Of a stretch of 64,000 nt of DNA, positions 44,631-53,665 are shown in pieces (position 1 is the stretch's first letter; each line of letters begins with the position of its first letter). Made by a program: the position numbers and the translations under genes. The notes beneath the pieces are model-generated. The model was not told where the DNA came from and searched no databases. It saw only the letters and a list, made by a program, of their open reading frames with translations. Source of the DNA: an uncultured bacterium (lineage in GTDB: Bacteria; Actinomycetota; Thermoleophilia; Solirubrobacterales; 70-9); NCBI GenBank assembly GCA_903901855.1, contig CAIUSP010000024.1:1-64000 (forward strand), in the 5' to 3' direction.

Positions 44631-46434
44631 CGCGCGGAAGGGCACCGTCGTCGATGAGCGTTACAAGCTGATCAGGAAGGTCGGCACAGGCGGTATGGCC
44701 GATGTCTGGTTGGCCAACGACACGGAACTCGATCGGGAGGTGGCGATCAAGATCCTCCACGACCGGTTCGCACAGGACTCGGAGTTCGTAGAGCGATTCC
44801 AGCGGGAGGCCCGGTCGGCCGCGGGGCTGCAACACCCCAACGTGGTCGGGGTGTTCGATCGCGGAGAGTTTCGCGATACCTACTTCCTCGCCATGGAGTA
44901 CGTGGATGGTCCTTCGCTGAAGGATCTGGTGAAAGGAGGGATGAGCGTCCCCGACGCCGTTTCCTTCGTCGAGCAGATACTCGCCGCCGCGAAATTCGCC
45001 CATCGGAAAGGCATCGTCCACAGGGATCTCAAGCCGCAGAACGTGCTGATCGACGAGGAGGGGCGAGCGAAGGTCGCCGACTTCGGCATCGCTGGTGGTG
45101 AGGCTTCCGACATCACCCAGGCCGGGACCGTGATGGGTACAGCCGAGTACCTCTCTCCTGAGCAGGCCGAAGGTCGGGAGACGACTCCTCGTTCGGACAT
45201 CTACTCGATCGGGGTGATCCTGTACGAGGCCCTGACCGGCAGCGTCCCGTTCAAGGGTGATTCGGCTGTCTCTGTCGCCTTGAAGCAGGTGACGGAAACG
45301 CCCAAGCGACCGAGCGCGATCAACCCGAAGGTTCCTCCTGCGCTCGACGCGGTCGTGATGCGAGCGCTTTCGAAGGATCCCGGAGATCGATTCAAGGATG
45401 CAGACGCCTTCAAGATCGCTCTCGACGCAGCGATGAAGAACCCCGACAAGCCGCGGCGACAGGACGCCGCCGCGTTGGTAGCAGCCGAGACAGGCGACAC
45501 ACAGATCCGTGACGCCGGAGAGACCACCGAGAGCGAAGAGGAAGAGGCGTCCCGAAAGCGTCGGAGGAATCTGATCATTGCTGGTGTGATCGTCGCGGCG
45601 GTCGCGGGATTGGTTGCATTCCTCCTCACCCGGCCGGGATCGGTCACGGTACCGAACGTCACCGGCCTCACCTCCGAGGTCGCCGTGGTTCGCCTTGAAG
45701 AAGAAGGCCTCGACGCCGAAATCGACCCGGTCCCGAATCTGGCCACCAGGAACACGGTGCTCGAACAGGACCCCTTGCCCGACTCGGTGGTGGATGAGGG
45801 AAGCACCGTCACCCTGAGCGTGAGCACCGGCCCCGCTCTGGTCGAGATCCCCGATGTCTCGGGCCTCAGCCCCAAGGAGGCGCGTAGGCGCCTCGAGGAC
45901 CAAGGTCTGGTGGTCAGCTTGATCAACAAGCCTTCAGACTCCGTTCCGAAGGGACTGGTCACCAGGACCGATCCAGCCGCCGGAACGGAGATCTCGGTTG
46001 GGTCGACGGTCAAGCTCGTGGTCTCCTCCGGCACCGCCAAGTCCACGATCCCCGATCTCGTGGGATCCCAGCTCGATGCAGCCCTTGCCGAACTGGAGTC
46101 CGCAGGGTTGACGGCGAACGTGGTGCAACAGGATGCCTCCGCGCCGGCTGGGGAGGTGGTGGATCAGGCGCCTTCGGCTGGTACGAAGGTGAAGAAGGGG
46201 AGTCAGGTGACGATCTTCGTCTCCTCCGGAGCTGTGGTCCTGCCCGATGTGATCGGCGAGGACCGGTCGACCGCAGTCAAGCGGCTGAAGAAGCTGGGTC
46301 TGATCGTGGTCGTGAGGATCGACTCGACCTCGCCCCCGGAGGATTTCGGGCTGGTGGTCGACCAGTATCCATCGGCTGATTCCCGCGTCCAGCGCGGGGA
46401 CACGGTGACTCTGACCGTGGGTGGAGGCTCGTGA
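44623..46434 (+). CDS. pknB: PASTA-domain Ser/Thr protein kinase PknB
   Basis: 603 aa. The cytoplasmic kinase (about 10-275) has the Gly-loop 'VGTGGMADVWLA', 'VAIKIL', 'VHRDLKPQN' and 'DFGIAG'. One membrane helix (about 310-330) follows a disordered linker. Four extracellular PASTA repeats (about 340-603) each start with 'VTVPNVTG'-like strands and should bind muropeptides or lipid II. It co-regulates the upstream SEDS-PBP pair. It overlaps the pbpA stop and the ddl start. Confidence 0.95.
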   Translation: MASARKGTVVDERYKLIRKVGTGGMADVWLANDTELDREVAIKILHDRFAQDSEFVERFQREARSAAGLQHPNVVGVFDRGEFRDTYFLAMEYVDGPSLKDLVKGGMSVPDAVSFVEQILAAAKFAHRKGIVHRDLKPQNVLIDEEGRAKVADFGIAGGEASDITQAGTVMGTAEYLSPEQAEGRETTPRSDIYSIGVILYEALTGSVPFKGDSAVSVALKQVTETPKRPSAINPKVPPALDAVVMRALSKDPGDRFKDADAFKIALDAAMKNPDKPRRQDAAALVAAETGDTQIRDAGETTESEEEEASRKRRRNLIIAGVIVAAVAGLVAFLLTRPGSVTVPNVTGLTSEVAVVRLEEEGLDAEIDPVPNLATRNTVLEQDPLPDSVVDEGSTVTLSVSTGPALVEIPDVSGLSPKEARRRLEDQGLVVSLINKPSDSVPKGLVTRTDPAAGTEISVGSTVKLVVSSGTAKSTIPDLVGSQLDAALAELESAGLTANVVQQDASAPAGEVVDQAPSAGTKVKKGSQVTIFVSSGAVVLPDVIGEDRSTAVKRLKKLGLIVVVRIDSTSPPEDFGLVVDQYPSADSRVQRGDTVTLTVGGGS

Positions 46435-47396
46435 GGGTCGCCGTACTGAGTGGTGGGATCTCGCCCGAGCACGACGTTTCTCTGAGCTCGGGCAGATCCG
46501 TGAGCGAGGCGCTGAGCGCTGCAGGACACGAGGTGGTCGACGTGTTGATCACGCGCGAGGGCGGATGGATGAGCGATGGCCGAGTGGTCGAGTTCCGCCC
46601 CACCGGAGGGTTGCTCGATTGCGAGGTTGCGTTCCCCGTCCTGCATGGTCCCGGGGGCGAGGACGGGAGTGTCCAGGCGGTATTCGAAGTCCTCGACATC
46701 GCCTACGTGGGATCCGGTGTCGAAGCCTCGGCCATCTGTATGGACAAGCTGGCGCTCAAGTCGGTGGCAGCAGCAGCGGGTATTCCGCAGGTTCCCTACC
46801 GGGAGGCAACGGTCGATGACCCGAGCCCGGAGGGCGTCGAGACATTCGAACTCCCGCTGTGGGTCAAGCCGGCTCATGGCGGTTCGAGTCTGGGGATCTC
46901 GAGGGTCGAGGAGGTCGACGACCTGCCAGCAGCTGTGGAACTTGCCGCTTCTATGGACTCACGCGTGATCATCGAGGGCAACTCACCGGGCAAAGAGGTG
47001 GAATGCTCGGTTCTCGGCAACCGGGAGTTGATCACCTCACGCCCCGGCGAACTGCGGGTGAACGCCGATTGGTACGACTACGAGGCCAAGTATCGGGAGG
47101 GCGGCATGGATCTGGTCGTTCCGGCTGATCTACCGGATCCAGTCATGTCGAAGGTGGAGAAGCTCGCCGTCGAGATCTTCCGTATGGCCGACTGCAGAGG
47201 TATGGCCCGCTGCGACTTCTTCGTCGAGGGCGATCTGGTCTTGCTGAACGAGGTCAACACCATCCCCGGATTCACCCCGACCAGCGTCTACGCAACTCTG
47301 TTCGAGCAGGCTGGGCTTTCCTACTCCGACCTCTGTAATCGTCTGCTGGAGCTCGCCGTAGAGGAGAAGCGGGCCCGGGACGAGCGACGCTCCTAG
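46431..47396 (+). CDS. ddl: D-alanine--D-alanine ligase
   Basis: 321 aa ATP-grasp enzyme forming the D-Ala-D-Ala that PBPs act on. Signatures are 'LSGGISPEHDVSLSSG', 'HGPGGEDGSVQ', 'VKPAHGGSSLGISRV' and 'NEVNTIPGFTPTSVYA'. The GTG start overlaps pknB's stop (GTGA). Its placement at the end of the fha-pstP-rodA-pbpA-pknB operon is unusual; ddl is normally in murC/ftsQ or separate. Its stop TAG overlaps the stop of the convergent kinase in a shared CTAG. Confidence 0.94.
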   Translation: MRVAVLSGGISPEHDVSLSSGRSVSEALSAAGHEVVDVLITREGGWMSDGRVVEFRPTGGLLDCEVAFPVLHGPGGEDGSVQAVFEVLDIAYVGSGVEASAICMDKLALKSVAAAAGIPQVPYREATVDDPSPEGVETFELPLWVKPAHGGSSLGISRVEEVDDLPAAVELAASMDSRVIIEGNSPGKEVECSVLGNRELITSRPGELRVNADWYDYEAKYREGGMDLVVPADLPDPVMSKVEKLAVEIFRMADCRGMARCDFFVEGDLVLLNEVNTIPGFTPTSVYATLFEQAGLSYSDLCNRLLELAVEEKRARDERRS

Positions 47397-48886
47397 CCGA
47401 GCAGGTCCAGGTCACTCACCTCGACCCGGTACCCGTCGCCCTCGTCCGACGCGGGCAGGCGCGTGAACCAGATCAGGTAGTAAGAGCTCGGTTCGGTGCC
47501 GTCGAGCACGATCGTACCCTTCGTCCCCAGATCGGCCGCTTCACCGACCGGTGTCCAGTCACCCAGCGAGTCGGGTGGACCCCCCGCCCCTGACGCCGAG
47601 TAGACGGTGACCGACGACCCCGGCTCCGAGAGCCTCAGATCCACCTGGTCGACCGATTGAGGGCCATCCGTCTCGACCCAGAACCCCATCCCGCTCTTGT
47701 TGCCGAAGGACTCGACGGAGTAGGTCTCGCTGCTCCATGCGCTCCCCGAAGGATCACCATCGACGATCCTTTCCACCTCGGTGCTGTGCTCGACTCCATC
47801 TCCCTCAGGGTCGAAATCACCGATCGCGACCACAGGCAAGCTCGAGCCACCCCAGCCTCCGAGTTGCCCTCCGCCCCACACGAGCGCGCCGATGATGATC
47901 AGAACTCCGAGCAGACCTACCGCGACCTTCCACCCGGACTTGGAACCTCTGCCCGACGAGGTCAGTGGCCTCCGCGCGGGCGGGACGGTCTCGAGTACGG
48001 TCGTGGCCTGATCCGAGCGTCGCAGGGCTGGCGCGCGCGCGGTGCTCTCGTCGAGCGAGATCTCCAGATCGGCGATCATCTCGGCGATCGACTCGTAGCG
48101 CCTGTCCGGATCTTTCTCGGTCGCCCGGTCGACCACTGCTGCGACCGTTGCAGGAACCCCGGGTCGTTCCACGGCGACGTCGGGGATCCTCTCGCTGACG
48201 TGTTTCATCGCAACCGCAATTTGACTCTCTGCCTGGAACGGGACCTCGCCGGTGAGCAGTTCGTAGAGGACGATGCCCAGGGCATAGATGTCCGATCTTT
48301 CGTCGGCCAGCTCACCGCTCGCTTGCTCGGGTGATACGTAGTCGGTGGTGCCGACGACTTCTCCTGTGTCGGTCACTCCGTCGTCCTCGAGGGATCTCGC
48401 TATCCCGAAGTCCGTCACTCGCGCCCGGCCCTCCCTGTCGATCAGCACGTTCTGCGGCTTCACGTCCCTGTGTACCAAGAGGTTCTCGTGGGCGGCCTGC
48501 AGACCCCGGGCGATCTCGATCGAGTAGGCGACTGCCTGATCCACCGGCAGCGGCCCTCTGGCGAGGATCACTTCCTTCAGTGTCTGTCCCTCTACGTATT
48601 CGAAGACGATGAACGGCCTGCCGTTCTGCTCTCCTGCGTCGATCACGGGCACGAGGTTGGGATTGCTCAGCCGAGCGGCCGACTTGGCCTCCTTTCGGAA
48701 CCTCGCGAGCTGGTGATCGGTTCCCGAGATCTCGCGGTGGAGCAGTTTGATCGCCACCGGCCGATCCAGAGTCAGGTCCACCGCGAGGTAGACGGTGCTC
48801 ATACCCCCGCTGCCCAGTTTCGACTGGATGCGATAGCGGTCTACCAGGACCGCGCCGATGATCTGTTTGGACTCTGGCTCGAGCAT
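47393..48886 (-). CDS. Ser/Thr protein kinase with extracellular discoidin-like domain
   Basis: 497 aa. The kinase domain (about 15-275) has 'LGSGGMSTVYLAVD', 'VAIKLL', 'VHRDVKPQN' and 'DFGIAR'. One membrane helix lies near 320-340 and is followed by a Gly-rich linker. The extracellular segment (about 345-497, from 'GDFDPEGDGVEH') has a galactose-binding jelly-roll (F5/8 type C-like) pattern and ends 'VEVSDLDLLG'. This resembles the extracellular end of mycobacterial MviN rather than PASTA kinases. It may sense glycans. It is convergent with ddl. Confidence 0.86.
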   Translation of the reverse strand: MLEPESKQIIGAVLVDRYRIQSKLGSGGMSTVYLAVDLTLDRPVAIKLLHREISGTDHQLARFRKEAKSAARLSNPNLVPVIDAGEQNGRPFIVFEYVEGQTLKEVILARGPLPVDQAVAYSIEIARGLQAAHENLLVHRDVKPQNVLIDREGRARVTDFGIARSLEDDGVTDTGEVVGTTDYVSPEQASGELADERSDIYALGIVLYELLTGEVPFQAESQIAVAMKHVSERIPDVAVERPGVPATVAAVVDRATEKDPDRRYESIAEMIADLEISLDESTARAPALRRSDQATTVLETVPPARRPLTSSGRGSKSGWKVAVGLLGVLIIIGALVWGGGQLGGWGGSSLPVVAIGDFDPEGDGVEHSTEVERIVDGDPSGSAWSSETYSVESFGNKSGMGFWVETDGPQSVDQVDLRLSEPGSSVTVYSASGAGGPPDSLGDWTPVGEAADLGTKGTIVLDGTEPSSYYLIWFTRLPASDEGDGYRVEVSDLDLLG

Positions 48887-48981
48887 GCTCCGGTGTTCCG
48901 TGAGTGGATCTTCCTGCCGGGACGGAGGTTATCCGGCGAGACCCGCGCGTCTGGTTGCCTTCCGCCTCCCGTTGCGCGCGG

Positions 48982-49977
48982 TCAATTCGCGCGGACGACG
49001 GCGCGTCCGCCTGTGGTGATCGAACCGATCCGACGGGTACCCGGATGGAATTCTCCGAGGACCGAGACCGCTTCCCGCTCGTCTCCCTCGGGGACCACTA
49101 CACAGAAGCCGCATCCCATGTTGAAGACCTGGTGCATCTCCTCATCCGCCACCGAAGCCCGCTCCGCGATCAGCCTGAAGATCTCACCAGGCTCCAACGG
49201 TTCGGAGATCTCGTAGGTCACGTCTGCGTCGAGCCTGAGCAGGTTCTCCAACCCACCGGAGGTGATGTGGGCGAGGCCCCTCACCTCCACGGCTGATCGG
49301 ATCAGCGCCATCACCGACCTCACGTAGATAGTCGTCGGCTCGAGCAGTGCCTCCCCGAGCGGGCGCCCCAGCGTCTGGTCGTCCCATCCGAGATCCTCGA
49401 GCGCACTGCGTGCCAGCGTGTATCCGTTCGAGTGCAGCCCGCTCGAAGGGATACCGAGGATCGCGTCTCCTGGACGGATACCGCTTCCTGTGATCAACTC
49501 GCCCGGAGCGACCACCCCGAAACAGGCTCCTGCCAGATCGAGTCCGTTCACGATCTCCCCGAGCTGCGCCAGCTCGCCTCCGACGATGTCGATCTCAGCC
49601 ATCTCGGCTCCTGCAGCGAGCCCCTTCCCTATCTGCTCGGCGACCTCGGGATCCGCCCTGTCGACCGCCAGATAGTCGACCAGAGCTATCGGCTCTGCTC
49701 CGACGCAGATCACGTCGTTGACGTTCATCGCGATGCAGTCGATCCCGACGGTGTCCCAGCGCCCGAGTTGCTCGGCTATCAGCAGCTTGGTGCCCACTCC
49801 GTCGGTGGTGATCGCGATCCCGAGATCGTCACCGACTGCAACCACGTTCGCGTAGTGACCGCTCGGCAGCAGGGTTTGACGCCGTGCCGCACCCAGAGCG
49901 CCGACGAGGCGACTCACCGCCTCATCGGCGGTGTCCTGGCTTACCCCGGCGCGACCGTACGCGTCCTCGGGACTCAA
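48982..49977 (-). CDS. purM: Phosphoribosylformylglycinamidine cyclo-ligase
   Basis: 331 aa. Purine biosynthesis step forming AIR from FGAM with ATP. Core motifs are 'ITTDGVGTKLLIAEQ', 'DCIAMNVNDVICVGAEP', 'GLHSNGYTLAR' and 'HITSGGLENLLR'. It starts with TTG 49977 overlapping the uppP stop (TTGA). It is unusual to find purM coupled to a cell-wall lipid phosphatase; purF or purN are not adjacent. 95 bases separate it from the convergent kinase gene with nothing obvious between. Confidence 0.94.
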   Translation of the reverse strand: MSPEDAYGRAGVSQDTADEAVSRLVGALGAARRQTLLPSGHYANVVAVGDDLGIAITTDGVGTKLLIAEQLGRWDTVGIDCIAMNVNDVICVGAEPIALVDYLAVDRADPEVAEQIGKGLAAGAEMAEIDIVGGELAQLGEIVNGLDLAGACFGVVAPGELITGSGIRPGDAILGIPSSGLHSNGYTLARSALEDLGWDDQTLGRPLGEALLEPTTIYVRSVMALIRSAVEVRGLAHITSGGLENLLRLDADVTYEISEPLEPGEIFRLIAERASVADEEMHQVFNMGCGFCVVVPEGDEREAVSVLGEFHPGTRRIGSITTGGRAVVRAN

Positions 49978-50861
49978 CTGTCCGTTCCCGGTTTGGTGGT
50001 CCCCGACACGGTCCCGATACTGCCGTTCGTCGCGGCGCCGTTCGTGTGTGAGGACCCGTTGTTCGCTCCAGGCACCTCTACAGCGGTGCGTTTCCGCCTC
50101 TCGGACCTCAGCTTGAACAGGGTCACCGCTGCCAGTCCACTCCGGTAGAGCGCATAGGGCCAGAGAGCACGGTCACGCTCGACCAAGCCGATCAGCGCCT
50201 GAGATGTGAGGGTCGAGCCGAACGAAGCCGCGGTTCCTGCGGCAAGCGCACGACGGTTGGCCCGGGAGATCCCCCGCTTGCGCAACCGGTCTCCTTTCAA
50301 CAGAGCAGCCCCCACGATCACTGGTAGGGCGACGGTCCTCGAGAGGATGTTCGACTGTTCACGACTGAACCCGCGCAGCCGCGCCGCGGTAAGGGTCGCG
50401 CCATTTCGTGACACACCCGGTGCGAGGGCCGCGGCCTGACCGATGCCGAGGCACAGTCCGTCCACGGCGGTTGCGTCACCCCTACCTCTCTCCTGGGGGT
50501 TTCGGTCTGCGGCGACCATCGCTGCGGATCCCACCAGCAGCCCCGCAGCGGTCGCCTCGGGTCCTCCAAGGCGCTGTTCGATTTGGCGCTCGAAGAAGTA
50601 CCCGATCAGCGCGGGCGGGATGAATGAGAGGAGGAGGACGGATGCACGCCTCAGGTCGAATGCCCGCAACTCCGATTCGATCAGACGTCGTTGTCCGATC
50701 AGCAGTGCCAAAGCGGTTCCGGCGTGTACGGCCACCTCGAAGCTCTTCCGGATCTCGGGATCTATCCGGTCCCAGTCCCAGTCCGCCATCCATGGGCCGA
50801 GGCTCAGGTGTGCCGAACTCGAGACTGGCAGCAGCTCCGTCGGCCCCTGGATCAGACCCAT
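49974..50861 (-). CDS. uppP: Undecaprenyl-diphosphatase (BacA/UppP)
   Basis: 295 aa if started at ATG 50861. It recycles the lipid carrier for peptidoglycan and glycan export. Catalytic signatures are 'QGPTELLPVSSSAHL' near the N-terminus and 'PGVSRNGATLTAARLRGF'. About eight membrane helices are seen. The first helix in family members begins about 7-8 residues before this ATG. An ATC at 50885, with an upstream GAGGAGG, would supply them ('PIRQAVAMG'); no in-frame ATG, GTG or TTG does. A disordered C-terminal tail follows the last helix. Confidence 0.9.
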   Translation of the reverse strand: MGLIQGPTELLPVSSSAHLSLGPWMADWDWDRIDPEIRKSFEVAVHAGTALALLIGQRRLIESELRAFDLRRASVLLLSFIPPALIGYFFERQIEQRLGGPEATAAGLLVGSAAMVAADRNPQERGRGDATAVDGLCLGIGQAAALAPGVSRNGATLTAARLRGFSREQSNILSRTVALPVIVGAALLKGDRLRKRGISRANRRALAAGTAASFGSTLTSQALIGLVERDRALWPYALYRSGLAAVTLFKLRSERRKRTAVEVPGANNGSSHTNGAATNGSIGTVSGTTKPGTDS

Positions 50862-50920
50862 GGCAACTGCCTGGCGGATCGGGATCTCGCCCTCCTCGTT
50901 GACCTGCCGACCTGGCTCGC

Positions 50921-51583
50921 TCAGGATCCGGTGCCTGCCTTGGCCGTTGCCGTCTGGTCGCCGGAGCCTCCGTCTCTTCGATTGCGTCGCCAGCGAACGA
51001 TCAGCCAGACGACCCCGCCGATGATCGCCGCCGCCACCACGTAGTCGAAGTAGTGCAGGTAGTCCTTCCATTCCCGCCAGTTCTCTCCAGCGAGGGTGCC
51101 GAGGTAGCCCAGCGCGAGCACCCAAGGGATACACCCGAGCACCGTGAACAGGGTGAAGCGCCCGAACGGCATTCGTGCCACCCCTGCAGGCAGAGAGATG
51201 AAGGTCCTCACTATCGGGAGCAGCCGGGTGAAGAAGACAGCGGCTTCCCCATGGCGCTCGAACCACCGGTCGGCAGTGGCGAGGTGCTTCTGGTTCACAT
51301 GGAAGACCTTGTGACGTTCGAGGAGCTCGAGCCGACCGAAATAGCCCACCGCATAGGCAACCCACGATCCGATTAGGTTCCCGATCACTCCTGCAGCAGT
51401 TATGCCGATCAGGGTCAGATCCCCGTCGCTCACCTTGAAGCCGGCGAACAGCATGGTCGCCTCGCTCGGGATCGGTATGCAGGCGCTCTCGAGGAGCATC
51501 AGCACGAAGATCCCGGCGTAGCCGATCTCGCCGATTACATCGACACAGAAGTTGATGAGTGGATCGAGGATTACGTCGGTCAT
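50921..51583 (-). CDS. DedA-family (SNARE-associated) membrane protein
   Basis: 220 aa. DedA/DUF368-like lipid scramblase or undecaprenyl-phosphate flippase candidate. Features are 'FVLMLLESACIPIPSEATMLFAGF', 'LIGSWVAYAVGYFGR' and 'FTRLLPIVRTFISLPAGVARM' with the conserved Gly/Arg/Pro. It is followed by uppP, and both act on the same undecaprenyl carrier, so the pair is functionally consistent. The C-terminal tail is Arg/Gly-rich. Confidence 0.92.
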   Translation of the reverse strand: MTDVILDPLINFCVDVIGEIGYAGIFVLMLLESACIPIPSEATMLFAGFKVSDGDLTLIGITAAGVIGNLIGSWVAYAVGYFGRLELLERHKVFHVNQKHLATADRWFERHGEAAVFFTRLLPIVRTFISLPAGVARMPFGRFTLFTVLGCIPWVLALGYLGTLAGENWREWKDYLHYFDYVVAAAIIGGVVWLIVRWRRNRRDGGSGDQTATAKAGTGS

Positions 51584-51717
51584 TGGTTGGTCACCGGCGC
51601 GTCGTGAACGCTTCCTCGACTCTCCGGCGGTTCACATCCTAGGGACGCGAGCCACGGAGCGGGCGCACGGGAACTTCCTCGCAGCGGCGTCTCGGGGGAC
51701 TAGACTCGTTTTCCTGC
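51584..51717. other. 134-base divergent gap between dedA and the 4,6-dehydratase gene
   Basis: No gene is seen. TAGACT at 51701-51706 is a plus-strand -10 box 11 bases before the ATG of the next gene, with no Shine-Dalgarno. Confidence 0.5.
51701..51706 (+). promoter_or_regulatory. -10 box (TAGACT) of the glycan locus
   Basis: TAGACT lies 11 bases before ATG 51718, with no Shine-Dalgarno between. A -35 is not obvious. Confidence 0.45.
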
Positions 51718-53601
51718 ATGGAACGGTTTGACCCTGTCTACAGGCATCGGATCTCCCAAGTCGTCGCCGACGCGATTCTCGTCGCGGCCTCGTTCTACCT
51801 AGCGTTCCGCCTGAGGTTCCTCGATACCCAGGGCGGGATACCGGAGCGGTACGTGGAGATGCTCACGCTTTCGATCGGCTTCGTGGTGGTCGGGAAGCTC
51901 TGCGTCTTCGCGATCTCGGGGCTCTACGAGAAGTGGTGGCGCTACTTCCGCTTGACCGATTACGCCGTGGTGTTGCGCGCGGTCGCGATCTCCACCGTCA
52001 TCCTGGTGCTCGGATTCCTCCTGATAGAACCGTTTCCCTATCCCCTGCCCCGCTCGGTGATCGTCTTCGACTTCCTGCTCACCCTCACGCTGGTCGGCGG
52101 GGCACGCTTGCTGGTGAGGATGTTCATCGAACGACCCTCTCGCAAGGCCGGATCGGATTCCAGAGAGGTGCTCGTGGTGGGAGCTGGCTCAGGAGGTCAG
52201 ATGGTCGTTCGGGAGCTCCAGTTGAACCCCAATCTCGGTGCGAACGCTGTCGCATTCCTGGACGACGATCCGCGCAAACGCGGCATGCGTCTCCATGGAG
52301 TGAAGGTGCTCGGCACCACCGACGAGATCGGCCAGGTCCTCGACGAGATCGAGCCGGATGAGGTTTCCATCGCCATCCCCTCTGCCCCAGGCGAGCTTCG
52401 AGGCCGGGTGGTAGCAGCGTGTCGAGAACGCAATGTGACCGTCCGGACTCTTCCGACGGTATTCGAACTGCTTCGAGGTGGGGTGCAACTCACCAAGCAG
52501 CTGCGTGAGGTTCAGGTCGAGGACGTCCTCGGACGCGATCCAGTGGTGATGGAACTCGATCGAGTGGGCGCCTACCTCGAGGGCAAGACCGTGATGATCA
52601 CCGGTGCCGGAGGATCGATCGGCTCGGAGTTGGCCAGACAGGTTGCGCGAGTGGGACCGAGGAAGCTCGTATTGCTCGATCACGCCGAAGACAATCTGTT
52701 CAAGATCGACCGTGAGATGACCGAGGAGCGGCACTTCGCCCGCACCGAGGCGGTGCTCGCCGACTGTCGCGAACCCGACCGGATGTTGGAGGTGATGCAG
52801 CAGCACACACCGGATGTGGTCTTCCACGCGGCCGCCTACAAGCACGTACCCCTGATGGAGGCGAACCCGCTGGAGGCCGTGCGTAACAACTCGCTCGGGA
52901 CGATGGTGACCGCGCAGACCGCAGCGGCTTCCGGATGTGAGCGGTTCCTGCTCGTCTCGACCGACAAGGCGGTCGATCCCAGAACCGTGATGGGCGCTTC
53001 GAAGGCGTTGGCGGAGTGGATCATCGAGGCCGCCGGCAAGAAGCATCCGCAAACCAGGTTCATGGCGGTCCGATTCGGGAACGTACTCGCTTCGTCGGGC
53101 AGCGTGGTTCCGATCTTCCGCAGCCAGATCGAACGTGGAGGACCGGTGACGATCACCGACCTCGAGATGACCCGCTACTTCATGACCATTCCCGAGGCGG
53201 TTCAGCTGGTGATCCGCGCCGGCGATCTGGGAGCGGGAACCGGTGAGGTGTTCGTGCTCGATATGGGCGAGCCGGTGAAGATCGTGGAGTTGGCGCACAA
53301 CATGATCCGGCTTGCAGGACTCGAGCCCGAGACAGACATCGCCATAGAGGTGATCGGCAGGAGACCGGGAGAGAAGCTCCACGAGGAACTGTTCAACTCC
53401 GACGAGCGTTCGCAGCCGACCTCATCCGAGCGGATCTTGCGCGCGGTCAGGAGGGCTCCAGTGGATCCGGAGTGGGTCCAGGGAGCGGTTGGCAAGGCCG
53501 AGGAGTTGATCAGGGAGGCCGACGAGTCGGTCATCTCCGACTGGCTGATCGAGCTCGCCTCAGAGCGCCGACGGATCAACTCGACGACCCTCGACGCGTG
53601 A
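51718..53601 (+). CDS. Membrane-anchored UDP-N-acetylglucosamine 4,6-dehydratase-like protein (PglF/WbpM type)
   Basis: 627 aa. Four N-terminal membrane helices, a CoA-binding-like Rossmann segment (about 140-260, 'VLVVGAGSGGQMVVRELQ') and an extended SDR catalytic domain (from 'VMITGAGGSIGSELARQ', about 290). The SDR Tyr is replaced ('VMGASKAL'), with Thr in 'LVSTDKAVDP', matching the Thr/Ser-Met-Lys triad of PglF/WbpM/FlaA1 dehydratases. It makes a UDP-4-keto-6-deoxysugar for a later transferase. It is the first gene of the plus-strand glycan locus. Confidence 0.9.
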   Translation: MERFDPVYRHRISQVVADAILVAASFYLAFRLRFLDTQGGIPERYVEMLTLSIGFVVVGKLCVFAISGLYEKWWRYFRLTDYAVVLRAVAISTVILVLGFLLIEPFPYPLPRSVIVFDFLLTLTLVGGARLLVRMFIERPSRKAGSDSREVLVVGAGSGGQMVVRELQLNPNLGANAVAFLDDDPRKRGMRLHGVKVLGTTDEIGQVLDEIEPDEVSIAIPSAPGELRGRVVAACRERNVTVRTLPTVFELLRGGVQLTKQLREVQVEDVLGRDPVVMELDRVGAYLEGKTVMITGAGGSIGSELARQVARVGPRKLVLLDHAEDNLFKIDREMTEERHFARTEAVLADCREPDRMLEVMQQHTPDVVFHAAAYKHVPLMEANPLEAVRNNSLGTMVTAQTAAASGCERFLLVSTDKAVDPRTVMGASKALAEWIIEAAGKKHPQTRFMAVRFGNVLASSGSVVPIFRSQIERGGPVTITDLEMTRYFMTIPEAVQLVIRAGDLGAGTGEVFVLDMGEPVKIVELAHNMIRLAGLEPETDIAIEVIGRRPGEKLHEELFNSDERSQPTSSERILRAVRRAPVDPEWVQGAVGKAEELIREADESVISDWLIELASERRRINSTTLDA

Positions 53602-53665
53602 GCAAGTCCGGTCCGGACGGGACTCCCTGACTCAGGGCGACTAGAATCCCCCGCCGCGCCCCCTT

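Noticed and set aside
44500-45903. 467-codon minus frame opposite pbpA/pknB
   Set aside because: No start signal or family motif; it is complementary to well-supported genes.
50886-51365. Open extension upstream of uppP reaching 51365
   Set aside because: It is a read through the dedA gene in another frame; membrane-protein character begins only near 50885.
52189-53382. 397-codon minus frame opposite the 4,6-dehydratase gene
   Set aside because: Shadow of a certain gene; His/Arg-rich composition typical of antisense reading.
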